64,000 nt of DNA from Zeimonas sp032027205 (GCA_032027205.1 JAVSMN010000001.1:3599418-3663417), one strand, 5' to 3'. Shown: positions 25,981 to 35,229, numbered from the stretch's first letter. Notes: generated from the letters alone by a model not told the origin. A program made the numbers and translations.

Positions 25981-27300
25981 TCACTTCGCCGTCTTGAACC
26001 CCGACTTGATCCAGTCTTCGCTCTTCGTGCCTTCCGGCGGGTTCACGCGCGAAGGCTCGTAGCGCTTGACGTCGACGACGGTGACCTTGCCGCCTTCGTT
26101 CTTCGTGATGCCGTAGGCCGTTCCCTGCACCGCCTGATGTCCCTTCCCGAGCGACATCTCGACCGGCCCGCCAGGCCCTTCGAACTTCAGGTTCTCGAAT
26201 GCAGCAACGACCTGATCCTGGTTCGGCGCCTTGTCGCCATTGGCGGCCTGCGCCTTCTCCCATGCCGCCTTCACGCCGAGGATCGCCTGCACCATCTTGT
26301 AGGCCGGATAGCTCGGCGCAACCGCGTAGCGCTCCTGATAGGACGTGCGCAGCCACTTGTTCAGCTCGGAATCGGGTGCGAAGGGCCCGAATGGACCGCG
26401 TGCGCCGATCACCGTTCCTTCCGGCACTTGTGTGCCCAGGCGCACGAGCGTCGGCTCACCGGCGGTCAGCACGACGGTGCTCTTCTGGAACAGCCCGCGC
26501 GGCGCGCCCTGCAGGATCAGCGCTTCGGTATCGCCGCCCCAGAAGCTCGAGTGCACGACATCGGCGCTGCTCTGCAGCAGCGCGGAGATCTCGGCACCGT
26601 ACTGGCCAGCAAGCAGCTTGGGCATCTGCGAGGTGACGATCTCGACGTCCGGCTTCAGCACCTTGATTGCCGCCTCGAAGTCGTTCCAGGAGTCCTGACC
26701 CCAGGCGTAGTTCTGGTTGATGCCTGCGGCCTTCTTCATGTTCGGCTTCAGGTCGGCGACATAGAGCGCAGCAGCGGTGTTGTCCATCGTTGCCGTGGCA
26801 CCGGTGCGGAACAGGTACTTGTGGGTCGCGTCCTCGAAGATGCGCGGCGTGCCACAGTCGAAGAAGACCGTGAGCTTCTTCAATTCCTCGGCGATTGGCG
26901 CGATGGCGAGGCAATCGCCGCTCGAGATGTATCCGATGACGAGATCGACACCGTCGCGCTGTACGAGATTGCGGTATTCGTTCACCTGCCGCGTGGTGCC
27001 GCCCGCTTCATCGACGAACTGCACTTCGATGGGCGCGCCGCCGAAGCCCTTGGTAGCGTAGGGCGCCGGAAGCTTGCCGGCATTCAGCCCTTCGACCGTG
27101 ATCTCGGCGCCGTTGCGCGCCGGAACGCCGAAGGGGCCGGCGGCCGCACCCGAGAGGAAAGTGACGATGCCGATGCGGATGGGCTTGTTCTGTGCGTCTG
27201 TCTGCGCCAGGGAGGGGGAGGACGCGGCCAAGGCGAGCGCGACGGCAAGCGCAGCCTGCAACGGCACGAGTCGGGCAGCGGGACGGGGAAGGTTGTGCAT
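25981..27300 (-). CDS. livK: ABC transporter substrate-binding protein LivK-like
   Basis: The ATG at 27300, with GGAGG six bases upstream, gives 439 residues; an ATG at 27312 is also possible. A signal peptide (LQAALAVALALAASSPSLA) precedes a type I periplasmic binding protein fold starting KPIRIGIVTFLSGAAAGPFG. The ligand-site loop is VIGYISSGDCLAIAPIAEE. It is the first gene of livKHMGF-dodA. The ligand is not deducible from the sequence; the ring-cleavage enzyme at the operon end hints at an aromatic compound. The gene is divergent from a DUF2127 gene with 189 bp between them. Confidence 0.93.
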   Translation of the reverse strand: MHNLPRPAARLVPLQAALAVALALAASSPSLAQTDAQNKPIRIGIVTFLSGAAAGPFGVPARNGAEITVEGLNAGKLPAPYATKGFGGAPIEVQFVDEAGGTTRQVNEYRNLVQRDGVDLVIGYISSGDCLAIAPIAEELKKLTVFFDCGTPRIFEDATHKYLFRTGATATMDNTAAALYVADLKPNMKKAAGINQNYAWGQDSWNDFEAAIKVLKPDVEIVTSQMPKLLAGQYGAEISALLQSSADVVHSSFWGGDTEALILQGAPRGLFQKSTVVLTAGEPTLVRLGTQVPEGTVIGARGPFGPFAPDSELNKWLRTSYQERYAVAPSYPAYKMVQAILGVKAAWEKAQAANGDKAPNQDQVVAAFENLKFEGPGGPVEMSLGKGHQAVQGTAYGITKNEGGKVTVVDVKRYEPSRVNPPEGTKSEDWIKSGFKTAK

Positions 27301-27489
27301 CGGGTCCTCCATCGGGAACGGGAACAGGGACGAACGGTTCGAAGCGGGTGCTGCGGCAATCCTTTCATCGAAGAAACGCCGGACATGGTGCCCCAGCAGG
27401 CGGACTATTTCCACGCACGGGTCTTCGGGGTTCGACAGAGCCCGCGCCGGCAGCAGGCCGCGCCGTGTCGCGCTAGAGTCGGGACTCTC

Positions 27490-27993
27490 ATGAGGAGTAC
27501 GGATCGCGACCTGCGCGCACCCGCGCGCGCCGCACTGCGAACGATCGCCGTCTTCGAGGCGGCGAAGGGCTTGGCGGCGCTCGCTGCGCTGCTCGGCTGG
27601 CTGAGCCTGATGCATCACGACGTGCATAGGCTCGCGCTCGAGTTGATCGGTCACTTCGGCCTCGAGCCGCAATCGCACTACCCGGAGCTGCTGCTGCGTT
27701 ACGTCGACGCGCTGAACGTCACCCCGGTGCGCACGACGGTGCTGCTCGGTTTGGCCTACACCGCACTGCGCTGGCTCGAGGCAGGCGGTCTGTGGCTCGA
27801 TCGCGCCTGGGGCGAGTGGATCGGCGCTCTGGGCAGCGGCGTGTACGTTCCCTTCGAATTGGTGCACCTGAGGCATTCGCCGACCTGGCAGGGCGCCGTC
27901 GTCGTCTGTTTCAATCTCGCGCTCGTGCTCTTTCTGTGCTGGCGACTATGGCAACGCCGCGGGCAGCAGACCTTGGCTGCGCGAAGTCTGTGA
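27490..27993 (+). CDS. DUF2127 membrane protein
   Basis: A 167-residue protein with four hydrophobic segments. It shows DUF2127 hallmarks: IAVFEAAKGLAALAALLGW near the start, YTALRWLEAGGLWLDRAWGEW and YVPFELVHLRHSPTW. No function is established for the family. The ATG at 27490 was chosen because a longer frame begins inside livK on the other strand. The quinone-oxidoreductase-like gene begins 36 bp downstream on the same strand. Confidence 0.85.
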   Translation: MRSTDRDLRAPARAALRTIAVFEAAKGLAALAALLGWLSLMHHDVHRLALELIGHFGLEPQSHYPELLLRYVDALNVTPVRTTVLLGLAYTALRWLEAGGLWLDRAWGEWIGALGSGVYVPFELVHLRHSPTWQGAVVVCFNLALVLFLCWRLWQRRGQQTLAARSL

Positions 27994-28029
27994 TTGCGGC
28001 ACGATCTCGACAACTTCCGGGAGGCGACC

Positions 28030-29031
28030 ATGGCAGTGGCAGATTTCACCGCATACCTGATCGACAAGGACGGCGACAAGGTCGGCGGCCGACTCACGAC
28101 GATGTCTGCGGCGCAACTGGATGACGGAGAAGTCACGATCCGCGTCCATTACTCGAGCATCAACTACAAGGATGCGCTGGCGGCCACCGGCGCCGGGAAG
28201 ATCATCCGGCGCTTTCCCTGCGTCGGAGGCATCGACCTGGCGGGCGAGGTCGTCGAGAGCACCGACACGCGCTTCCGGCCCGGCGACCCGGTAATCGCGA
28301 CGAGCTTCGATCTCGGCGTCTCGCACCACGGCGGCTATGCACAGTACGCGCGCGTGCCGGCCGACTGGGTCCTTCCGCTACCCGCCGGGTTGAGCCTGTT
28401 CGAGACGATGGCGCTGGGAACCGCAGGCTTCACGGCGGGCCTGGCCGTCTATCGCATGGAGGCCTGCGGGCTGAAGCCGGAGAACGGCCCCGTGGTCGTC
28501 ACCGGCGCCACTGGCGGCGTCGGAGGGCTGGCGATCGACATGCTGTCGCGACTCGGCTACGAGGTCGTTGCGCTGACGCGCAAGTCTTCCGAGGAACAGT
28601 ACCTGCGCGATCTGGGCGCGTCTTCGGTGGAGCTCGTTTCGCAGATCGATCTGCCGAAGGTCCGGCCGCTGGAACGCGCGCGATGGGCCGGTGCGGTCGA
28701 CAACGTGGGCGGCCCGATCCTGCACTGGGTGCTCGCGAGCATGAAGCAAGCCGGGACCGTGGCGAGCATCGGCAACGCGGCGAGCATCGAACTGCACACG
28801 ACGGTGTTCCCGTTCATCCTGCGCGGCGTGAGCCTGCTCGGCGTCGACTCCGGCTACACCGGTTTTCCGGCCCGCAGTCAGGTGTGGGACCGGCTCGCCA
28901 GCGACCTGAAGCCGCGGCATCTGCACGACGTCACCCGCACCATCGACCTGCAGGCACTGCCCGGCGCATTCGACGACTTCGTGCAGGGGCGCGTGAAGGG
29001 TCGCACGGTCGTTCGTCTGCTGCAGCAGTGA
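28030..29031 (+). CDS. acuI: MDR family acryloyl-CoA reductase-like oxidoreductase (AcuI/YhdH)
   Basis: A 333-residue zinc-free medium-chain reductase. The ATG at 28030 follows GGGAGGCG. YhdH/AcuI signatures include SINYKDALAATGAGKIIRRF, GIDLAGEVVES, and the nucleotide-binding VVTGATGGVGGLAIDML. A C-terminal GVDSGYTGFPARSQVWDRL block also fits. AcuI reduces acryloyl-CoA to propanoyl-CoA with NADPH; detoxification of acrylyl-CoA or related quinone/enone substrates is the likely role. It stands apart from the sulfur genes that follow 187 bp later. Confidence 0.9.
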   Translation: MAVADFTAYLIDKDGDKVGGRLTTMSAAQLDDGEVTIRVHYSSINYKDALAATGAGKIIRRFPCVGGIDLAGEVVESTDTRFRPGDPVIATSFDLGVSHHGGYAQYARVPADWVLPLPAGLSLFETMALGTAGFTAGLAVYRMEACGLKPENGPVVVTGATGGVGGLAIDMLSRLGYEVVALTRKSSEEQYLRDLGASSVELVSQIDLPKVRPLERARWAGAVDNVGGPILHWVLASMKQAGTVASIGNAASIELHTTVFPFILRGVSLLGVDSGYTGFPARSQVWDRLASDLKPRHLHDVTRTIDLQALPGAFDDFVQGRVKGRTVVRLLQQ

Positions 29032-29218
29032 TTGCGCGGCGCGCGCGAGACGGGTCCAGGTCTGCTGGAGCGTGAGACCTGCGACCTGCAGCGCCTCGGG
29101 TCGAAGCACGGCGCCGCAAGCCCGCTGCGATAGATCATGGTCCGGATCAAGGCCATCGGCCCCTGTGTCCGCGGACACCGTTAGGGTTGATGTTCGGCAT
29201 TCCCGTAGCGCGCAGGCC

Positions 29219-29611
29219 ATGGACTCCAAACGCATCAGCATCGTCGTCGTCTCCGGATCGCTGGAGCGGCTGCAGATGGCGGCGATGGTCGCTGCGGTGG
29301 GGGCCGTCAGCGGCAATCGGGTCACGGTATTCCTGTCGATGAACGCGCTGCGCTACTTCGCGAAGGGCGACACGACCCCGGCGCCGCCGGAAGGCCCGTT
29401 CGGCCGCCTGCTCGAAGACAAGCAGACATCGCCGTTTCGCGTGCTGTTCGAACAGGCGGTGTCACTGGGCGACGCGAAGATCCACCCGTGCTCGATGGCG
29501 ATGGACGTGCTGGCGCTGGAGCCTGCCGCACTCGAACCGTGGCTTGCCGAGCCGCTCGGGCTGACGAAGTTCCTCGATGACGCGGCCGGTGCGCAGTCGT
29601 GGTCGTTCTGA
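29219..29611 (+). CDS. DsrE family sulfur-transfer protein
   Basis: A 130-residue DsrE/DsrF-fold protein: ISIVVVSGSLERLQMAAMVAAVGAVSG, GNRVTVFLSMNALRYFAKG, and a conserved Cys in IHPCSMAMDVLAL. Such proteins carry persulfide sulfur between enzymes in the cytoplasm. The ATG at 29219 is chosen over an upstream in-frame ATG because the preceding stretch lacks the family's beginning. A tusA-like gene follows after 32 bp, then a sulfide:quinone oxidoreductase-like gene and a DUF1641 gene, all on the plus strand. Confidence 0.9.
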   Translation: MDSKRISIVVVSGSLERLQMAAMVAAVGAVSGNRVTVFLSMNALRYFAKGDTTPAPPEGPFGRLLEDKQTSPFRVLFEQAVSLGDAKIHPCSMAMDVLALEPAALEPWLAEPLGLTKFLDDAAGAQSWSF

Positions 29612-29643
29612 CCGACGCGGCAGACGAGGAAGAGGCGGTGGCC

Positions 29644-29868
<225 letters not shown>

Positions 29869-29899
29869 CGCGGAAGACTCACGACGGGGAGAACGAGCG

Positions 29900-31033
29900 A
29901 TGCGCATCCTGATTATCGGCGGTGGCATGGGCGGCACGATCCTCGCGAACAACCTCGCGCGGCGCCTCGCGCCCGAACTGAAGCGGGAGCAGGTGAGCAT
30001 CACGATGCTGTCGGCGTCGGAGCGTCATTTCTACCAGCCGGGGCTGCTTTACCTGGCGTTCGGGCGCATGACGCCCGACGAGCTCTATCGCGACCAGGCG
30101 AGTCTGCTCGAGCCCGGCATCGAGTTCCTCGTCGATCCCGCCGAGCAGTTCCTGCTCGACCGCAACCAGGTGAGAAGTCGCAGCGGGCGCAACTTCGACT
30201 ACGACATTCTCGCGATCGCCACCGGATCGCGTCCGGTGCCCGAAATGACGCCGGGGCTGGCCGAGAGCGCGGAGAGCTTCTACACGGAGGAGTCGGCGCT
30301 GAAGATGTTCCGCCGCCTGCGCGAGTTCGGCGGCGGACGCGTCGCGGTCGTCGTCGGCGTTCCGCACAAGTGCCCGATGGCGCCGCTCGAGGTGCTCTTC
30401 CTGCTCCACGACTACTTCGAGGACCGCGGCATCCTCGACAAGGTGAAGCTGCACTACACGTACCCGATCGGGCGCGTGCACAGCCTGGAGAACGTGGCGA
30501 AGTGGGCGGCGCCGGAAATGGAGCGGCTGGGCATCACCTACGAAACGCTGTTCAACATTCGGGAAGTAGACGTGCAGGCGAGGGTGGTGCACAGCGAGGA
30601 GGGCACCGAGATGCCGTTCGATCTGCTCGTGTCGATTCCGGCGCATCGCGGCATGGAGGTCATCGAGAAGAACGGCCTGGGCACCGGCGGCTTCATTCCC
30701 ACCGATCGGCACCGGCTGAACATGGAAGGGCGCGACAACGTGTTCGTGCTCGGCGACACGACCAACCTGCCGATCAGCAAGGCCGGCTCTACTGCGCATT
30801 ACCAGGCCGAAGCGCTCGGCGAAAACATCGCCGCGATCGTGCGCGTGGGCGCGCCGGTGCGCGACTACGACGGCAAAGTGTTCTGCTTCATCGAGGCCGG
30901 CAGGGATCGCGCCACCTACGCGAAGTTCGACTACCTGCACCCGCCCGAACCGCAGCCGCCGACGAAGTCGGTGCACTGGTTCAAGACGGCGTACAACAAG
31001 CTGTACTGGACATCGGCACGCGGACTGCTCTGA
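29900..31033 (+). CDS. Sulfide:quinone oxidoreductase-like FAD protein
   Basis: A 377-residue flavoprotein. The N-terminal dinucleotide-binding motif is ILIIGGGMGGTILANNLAR, followed by SERHFYQPGLLYLAFG. FAD-contact blocks ILAIATGSRPVPEM and VFVLGDTTNLPISKAG are present. One Cys expected in the SQR/FCSD family is seen in VGVPHKCPMAPLEV; I do not see a full three-Cys set. It likely oxidises sulfide or a protein persulfide and passes electrons to quinone at the membrane. It sits between the tusA and DUF1641 genes. Confidence 0.87.
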   Translation: MRILIIGGGMGGTILANNLARRLAPELKREQVSITMLSASERHFYQPGLLYLAFGRMTPDELYRDQASLLEPGIEFLVDPAEQFLLDRNQVRSRSGRNFDYDILAIATGSRPVPEMTPGLAESAESFYTEESALKMFRRLREFGGGRVAVVVGVPHKCPMAPLEVLFLLHDYFEDRGILDKVKLHYTYPIGRVHSLENVAKWAAPEMERLGITYETLFNIREVDVQARVVHSEEGTEMPFDLLVSIPAHRGMEVIEKNGLGTGGFIPTDRHRLNMEGRDNVFVLGDTTNLPISKAGSTAHYQAEALGENIAAIVRVGAPVRDYDGKVFCFIEAGRDRATYAKFDYLHPPEPQPPTKSVHWFKTAYNKLYWTSARGLL

Positions 31034-31050
31034 CTCGAGGAGGATCGGCG

Positions 31051-31497
31051 ATGGATGCGCAACAAACGATGTCGCAGGGCGACGGCGAGATCAGGCACCT
31101 GGTCGATGCGGCGCGCGACGCGCTCAGCGACGAGATGGTGGGCCGGCTCTCGGACACCGTGGCCAACGGCATCTCGCTGCTCGATCGGTTCACGCGCGGA
31201 GGCGCCGATCGCCTCGTCGAACTGGTCCAGCAGCTCGACCGGCTCGAGCGTTCGGGCGGGGTTCAAAAGCTGGTCGACTCGCTGCCCACGCTCGTCGAAG
31301 GAGTTGCGCGCCTGCAGGTGCTGCTCGATGCGGTCGACGCGGCGGCGAAACGCACGAGCGAGCTGCCTGCGTCGGCGGGAGGCGTGCGCGCCGCGCTGGC
31401 GCTCGTGCGCGAGCCCCAGTTCCAGGACACGATGCGCTTCCTGCTCGCGGTCGGCGAGGAACTGCGCCGCGCTCGAGGCGCGCCCGCCGCGCATTAA
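31051..31497 (+). CDS. DUF1641 family protein
   Basis: A 148-residue helical protein. The ATG at 31051 is preceded by GAGGAGG. The segments LVELVQQLDRLERSGGVQKLVDSLPTLVE-like and LREPQF-like (ALVREPQFQDTMRFLLAV) are typical of DUF1641, whose members often sit beside SQR-like flavoproteins and formate dehydrogenases. No biochemical role is known. It starts 17 bp after the SQR-like gene and overlaps the convergent NTF2-like gene by four bases. Confidence 0.82.
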   Translation: MDAQQTMSQGDGEIRHLVDAARDALSDEMVGRLSDTVANGISLLDRFTRGGADRLVELVQQLDRLERSGGVQKLVDSLPTLVEGVARLQVLLDAVDAAAKRTSELPASAGGVRAALALVREPQFQDTMRFLLAVGEELRRARGAPAAH

Positions 31498-31877
31498 GCG
31501 GGCGCGATCGGCGGGCGGTTCTTACGATACGAATTCTTGATCGCGATCCTTCCGTCGCGAAACGTGAACACGTCGCAGCCGTTGACCTCGACGCGCGTGC
31601 CGTCCGCTTTCGTGCCCGAGAAGGTCCACTCCGACACGCCGCGATCACCGCAGACGAAGTGACGCGCGCAGCGCCACTGCGCATCGGGAAAGGTGGCCCA
31701 CACCTCGCGAAAGCCCGCCTCGACGTCGTCCCTGCCGACGTATCTCGTTCCGCAGACGTCGGGGCCCGCCGAAGCGTCGAACACGCAGTCTTCGGTCATG
31801 AAGCGCATCAATGCTTCGGCGTCGTGCCGGTTCCAGGCGTCGGCGAAGGCCTGCAGGTCTGCAACGGTGACGGTCAT
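31494..31877 (-). CDS. NTF2-like/SnoaL-type protein
   Basis: A 127-residue cone-fold protein: LQAFADAWNRHDAEALMRFMTEDCVF, RYVGRDDVEAGFREVWATFPDAQW and SEWTFSGTKADGTRVEVNG are standard for the nuclear transport factor 2-like superfamily. Members are small hydrolases, isomerases or ligand-binding proteins, and the substrate is not evident. Its start overlaps by four bases the end of a decayed oxidase gene on the same strand, suggesting that the two once formed an operon. Confidence 0.85.
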   Translation of the reverse strand: MTVTVADLQAFADAWNRHDAEALMRFMTEDCVFDASAGPDVCGTRYVGRDDVEAGFREVWATFPDAQWRCARHFVCGDRGVSEWTFSGTKADGTRVEVNGCDVFTFRDGRIAIKNSYRKNRPPIAPA

Positions 31878-32270
31878 GGGCGGCTCCCGCCGAACTGAGG
31901 ATGGCCGTCGCGGTTCATCAGGAAGTTCGCGTAAGCCGCGCCTGCCGAATAGTGCAGCGCTTCATGGTAGCTCTTCGTCCATTCGGTGACGAGAGCGGCG
32001 TTGGCCGGATCGGGGTCGACGCCAACCATCACCGATGCCAGCGACTTCCACGATTGGCAAAGGCGGTCTCGTCGCGGCGGACGCTGTGCACGGCGCCGTC
32101 GATCGGAGACAGACAGGTGCATACTCGACTGCGGCGTCGGCAGGCGGGCAGTGTAGGTCTTGTGCAATTCGATCACGGCGTCGCTCAGCTCTCCACGAAA
32201 TCGCCCCCGTTCTCGCCGCTGAAAGATGAGCGCGCGCGTGAGCGAACCGAGCACTTCGACGCGCACGATG
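31874..32270 (-). pseudogene. Remnant of a berberine-bridge-type FAD-linked oxidase (C-terminal part)
   Basis: Reading rightmost base first on the minus strand, one frame gives GELSDAVIEL and ARLPTPQSSMHLS, a second frame gives SPIDGAVHSVRRDETAFANR (about 32,055-32,110), and the first frame then resumes with GVDPDPANAALVTEWTKSY and EALHYSAGAAYANFLMNRD to the stop. Joined, these match the C-terminal BBE region of FAD-binding oxidases (HLHHIGGAVARV-like, then the Y-x-NF end). At least two indels are therefore present, and the N-terminal FAD domain is missing. This is a decayed, truncated gene. Confidence 0.75.
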
Positions 32271-32367
32271 CTGTCGGAGTCTTCGAGGCCCACGAGACCT
32301 CGCGGAGCAGTCGCACCGGGCTGTCGCCCGGCAGGCCCGGGCGCCACCTTCCGGAGCCGACAACACG

Positions 32368-33291
32368 ATGAGTCACCAGGATTCCAGCGCCTTTGGCATC
32401 GTCGTTCATGCCGGAGCCGGTTCGCGCCTGGAGGACGCGGACGGCTGCGAAGCCGCCGCCCGCGCAGGACTGCACGCGGCCGAGTCCGGCGCCGACGCGA
32501 TGAGCGCTGCCGTCGCGGCAGTCGTCGCTCTCGAGGACGACGGGCGCTTCAACGCGGGTTCGGGGGCGATCGTCGGCCTGGACGGCGCGACGATCGAATA
32601 CGACGCCGCGGCGATGGACTCGCAGGGGCGCCTGGGCGCAGTGGCGTGCCTGCAGCGCGTCAGGAATCCGGTTCTCGTCGCGCAGGCCGTCTCGCGTACC
32701 CCGCATTGGCTGCTGGCGGGCGAGGGCGCCGAGCGCTTCGCACGCATCGCCGGCTTCCCGGAACACGAGGCGATCCACGAGCGCGCCGTGCGACGAAACC
32801 GGCGCTTGCTCGAGCAACTACGAGGTGCGCAGCCCGCGCGTCACGGCGTCGACAACGAATCGTTCCGGCGCTGGTGGAACTACTCGACTGCGTGGCCCGG
32901 GAGCGAACCCGACGAACATCACGCAGCCTGCGACACGGTCGGAGCCGTCGTTCGCGACGGCCAGGGGCGTTTCGCCGTCGCCTGCTCGACGGGCGGCTCC
33001 GCCCCGTCGTTGCTGGGCCGCGTCGGCGACACGCCGATCGTCGGCAGCGGCTTCTACGCGGGACCGAAGGGCGCCGTCGCGGCGACCGGCGTCGGCGAAC
33101 ACATCGTGCGGCGCCTGCTCTCGCATGCCGTGTACCAGTGGATCGAACAAGGCATGCCGCTGCCGAAGGCGCTCGAGCGCGGCATCGATCTGTTCCCCGA
33201 CGAGATCGACGTCGGGCTGATCGCGATCAGCCGCACCGAAGCAGGCAGCCGAAGCAACCGAAGCATGGCCACAAGTGCGATCGAACGTTAG
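32368..33291 (+). CDS. Isoaspartyl peptidase/L-asparaginase family (Ntn hydrolase)
   Basis: A 307-residue protein. The N-terminal block FGIVVHAGAGSRLEDADG and FNAGSGAIVGLDGATIEYDAA are family hallmarks. The autocleavage nucleophile Thr lies in HAACDTVGAVVRDGQG, and the small-subunit block GSGFYAGPKGAVAATGVGEHIVR follows. It should be processed into two chains and hydrolyse asparagine or isoaspartyl peptides; close relatives cleave other amides. It is divergent from the decayed oxidase, and the redox protein gene follows 39 bp downstream. Confidence 0.9.
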   Translation: MSHQDSSAFGIVVHAGAGSRLEDADGCEAAARAGLHAAESGADAMSAAVAAVVALEDDGRFNAGSGAIVGLDGATIEYDAAAMDSQGRLGAVACLQRVRNPVLVAQAVSRTPHWLLAGEGAERFARIAGFPEHEAIHERAVRRNRRLLEQLRGAQPARHGVDNESFRRWWNYSTAWPGSEPDEHHAACDTVGAVVRDGQGRFAVACSTGGSAPSLLGRVGDTPIVGSGFYAGPKGAVAATGVGEHIVRRLLSHAVYQWIEQGMPLPKALERGIDLFPDEIDVGLIAISRTEAGSRSNRSMATSAIER

Positions 33292-33330
33292 CGGTTCGCG
33301 GGCAGGGGCCGGCCTTCGCGGCGCTGCGAT

Positions 33331-34140
33331 ATGAGCGGGGCAATCCCTATCGGCCCGCTACTCGTGCCGCTGCCGCTACTCATCGTGTTCGTCTCGGTCG
33401 GGGTGGCTTCGTGGGTAGGCAGGCACCTCGGTCGACGCGCGGGCGTCGATGCCGAGGCGGTGCCATGGCAAGCGCTGCTCATCGGCATTGCCGTCGCGCG
33501 GCTCGCGTTCGTCGCGCAGTTCGCGCCGATCTATTTGGAGTCCCTGCTGGCGATCGTCGACATCCGTGACGGCGGCTGGAATCCCGTGGCGGGTTTCGCC
33601 GCCGCCTGGCTCTACGCCGGATTGCGGCTGTGGCGGACGCCGGCGTTGCGTCGCCCGCTCGTCGGGGCGCTGCTCGCCGCCACGCTGCTGTTCGCGGCCG
33701 GACACTGGCTGGTCGAACCGCGAGGCGAAAGCGCGATGCGGCTGCCCGCTCTGGCGTTCGAGTCGCTCGACGGCGAAACGGTGAGGCTCGACGCCTTCGC
33801 TGGCAAGCCGACCGTCGTCAACCTGTGGGCCACCTGGTGCCCGCCTTGCGTGCGCGAGATGCCGGTGCTGCGCAACGCGCAGCAGGCGCGCTCGGACGTG
33901 CATTTCGTCTTCATCGACCAGGGCGAATCGGGCGAGCAGGTGCGGCGTTGGCTCGACGCGGCAGGCCTGCAGTTGCACAACGTGCTGCTCGATCCTGACC
34001 GCAATGCCACTTCCGTCTTCGAGCAGAATGGCTATCCGGTTACGCTGTTCTTCGACGCCGACGGACGTCTCGTCGACACGCGCATCGGAGCGTTGTCGCC
34101 GGCGACGTTGCAGGCGCGGCTCGCGCGCGTGACGAAGTGA
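33331..34140 (+). CDS. Membrane-anchored TlpA-like thioredoxin-fold protein
   Basis: A 269-residue protein. The first about 130 residues hold three or four hydrophobic helices resembling a prolipoprotein diacylglyceryl transferase-like membrane module (LPLLIVFVSVGVASW, ALLIGIAVARLAFV). A periplasm-facing TlpA/ResA thioredoxin domain follows, with the redox motif in VVNLWATWCPPCVREMPVLR and cis-Pro in NGYPVTLFFDADG. It probably reduces periplasmic disulfides, for example in cytochrome or copper-site maturation. The fusion of the membrane module and thioredoxin is known in proteobacteria. Confidence 0.88.
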   Translation: MSGAIPIGPLLVPLPLLIVFVSVGVASWVGRHLGRRAGVDAEAVPWQALLIGIAVARLAFVAQFAPIYLESLLAIVDIRDGGWNPVAGFAAAWLYAGLRLWRTPALRRPLVGALLAATLLFAAGHWLVEPRGESAMRLPALAFESLDGETVRLDAFAGKPTVVNLWATWCPPCVREMPVLRNAQQARSDVHFVFIDQGESGEQVRRWLDAAGLQLHNVLLDPDRNATSVFEQNGYPVTLFFDADGRLVDTRIGALSPATLQARLARVTK

Positions 34141-34179
34141 GCTCGCGCCGTCGACGTCGGCCATCGAAGGAGGTCCGCG

Positions 34180-34551
34180 ATGCCCGCCTGTCTCGACCAC
34201 ACGATTGTCCACGCCCATGACCGGCACGCCAGCGCGTCGTTCCTCGCGGAGATGCTCGGACTCGCGCCGCCTCAACCGGCCGGGCGCTTCGCTGCCGTCG
34301 CGCTCGGCAATGGCGTGACTCTCGATTACATCGATGCAGAGGAACCGTTCGACCGTACGCACTATGCCTTCGCGGTATCGGACGACGAATTCGACGCGAT
34401 CTTCGCGCGCGTGCGCGAGCGCGGGCTGACGTGGTGGGCCGATCCCGCCCACCAGCGCCCCAACGAGACGTACCTGCACGGCGACAGCCGGGGCTTCTAC
34501 TTCGACGATCCCGACGGGCATCGCCTCGAGGTGCTGACGCGCAGTGACTGA
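34180..34551 (+). CDS. VOC family (glyoxalase/bleomycin-resistance fold) protein
   Basis: A 123-residue protein with paired beta-alpha-beta-beta-beta modules. LDHTIVHAHDRHASASFLAEMLGL carries the first metal-ligand His, and GRGFYFDDPDGHRLEVLTR-like residues (SRGFYFDDPDGH) carry the C-terminal Glu. Members bind a metal and act as dioxygenases, isomerases or drug-binding proteins; no substrate can be assigned. AGGAGG precedes the start. It is followed 36 bp later by the cation efflux gene. Confidence 0.88.
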   Translation: MPACLDHTIVHAHDRHASASFLAEMLGLAPPQPAGRFAAVALGNGVTLDYIDAEEPFDRTHYAFAVSDDEFDAIFARVRERGLTWWADPAHQRPNETYLHGDSRGFYFDDPDGHRLEVLTRSD

Positions 34552-34587
34552 ACGCGACTCCCGGTTGTTTTCGCCGAGAGGTTCGTG

Positions 34588-35229
34588 ATGAACGAGAAGT
34601 GCTGTTCATCCTGTGGCGACGACGACGGCGACCCTCGCTATTGGCGCGTCCTGTGGATCGCAATGCTCGTCAACGCGGCAATGTTCGCCGCCGAGGTCGT
34701 CGCGTCTCGCGTCGCGGGCTCGGTATCGCTGCTCGCCGATTCGATCGACTTCCTGGGCGATGCGGCGAACTACTCGCTCTCGTTGGCCGTGCTCGGCAGG
34801 GTGCTCGCCGTGCGCTCGCGTGCGGCGATGGTCAAGGCGGCGACGATGGCGGCGTTCGGCGCGTTCGTGCTCGGCAAGGCGCTGTGGAATGCGACGCGGG
34901 GCGTGCCGCCTGAGGCGTTGACGATGGGCGTGGTGGGCATCGCCGCGCTCGTTGCCAACATTGGCGTCGCCTGGATGCTGTTCCGCCACCGCGCAGGCGA
35001 CGCGAACCGGCGATCCGTATGGATCTGCTCGCGCAACGACGCGATCGGCAACCTCGCCGTCGTGCTCGCCGCACTCGGCGTGCTCGGCACCGGCAACGCA
35101 TGGCCCGACCTCGTCGTCGCGGGCGTTCTCGGCACGCTCGCGCTCACCGGCGCGGTTGCCGTGTTCCGGCAGGCGCGTGACGAACTGCACCGGCCAGCGC
35201 CGTTCGAAGCTTCGTCTGCCCGCGAGTAA
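34588..35229 (+). CDS. Cation diffusion facilitator-like membrane transporter
   Basis: A 213-residue protein. The N-terminus is Cys/Asp-rich (MNEKCCSSCGDDDGD), a possible metal-binding tail. Six hydrophobic helices follow, with the CDF-type block VAGSVSLLADSIDFLGDAANYSLS and the second-site segment SVWICSRNDAIGNLAVVLAA. It probably exports Zn(II) or a similar divalent metal from the cytoplasm. The C-terminal cytoplasmic domain of CDF proteins is absent, as in short homologues. It is the last backbone gene before the accessory region; its end overlaps the antisense dodA remnant. Confidence 0.87.
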   Translation: MNEKCCSSCGDDDGDPRYWRVLWIAMLVNAAMFAAEVVASRVAGSVSLLADSIDFLGDAANYSLSLAVLGRVLAVRSRAAMVKAATMAAFGAFVLGKALWNATRGVPPEALTMGVVGIAALVANIGVAWMLFRHRAGDANRRSVWICSRNDAIGNLAVVLAALGVLGTGNAWPDLVVAGVLGTLALTGAVAVFRQARDELHRPAPFEASSARE

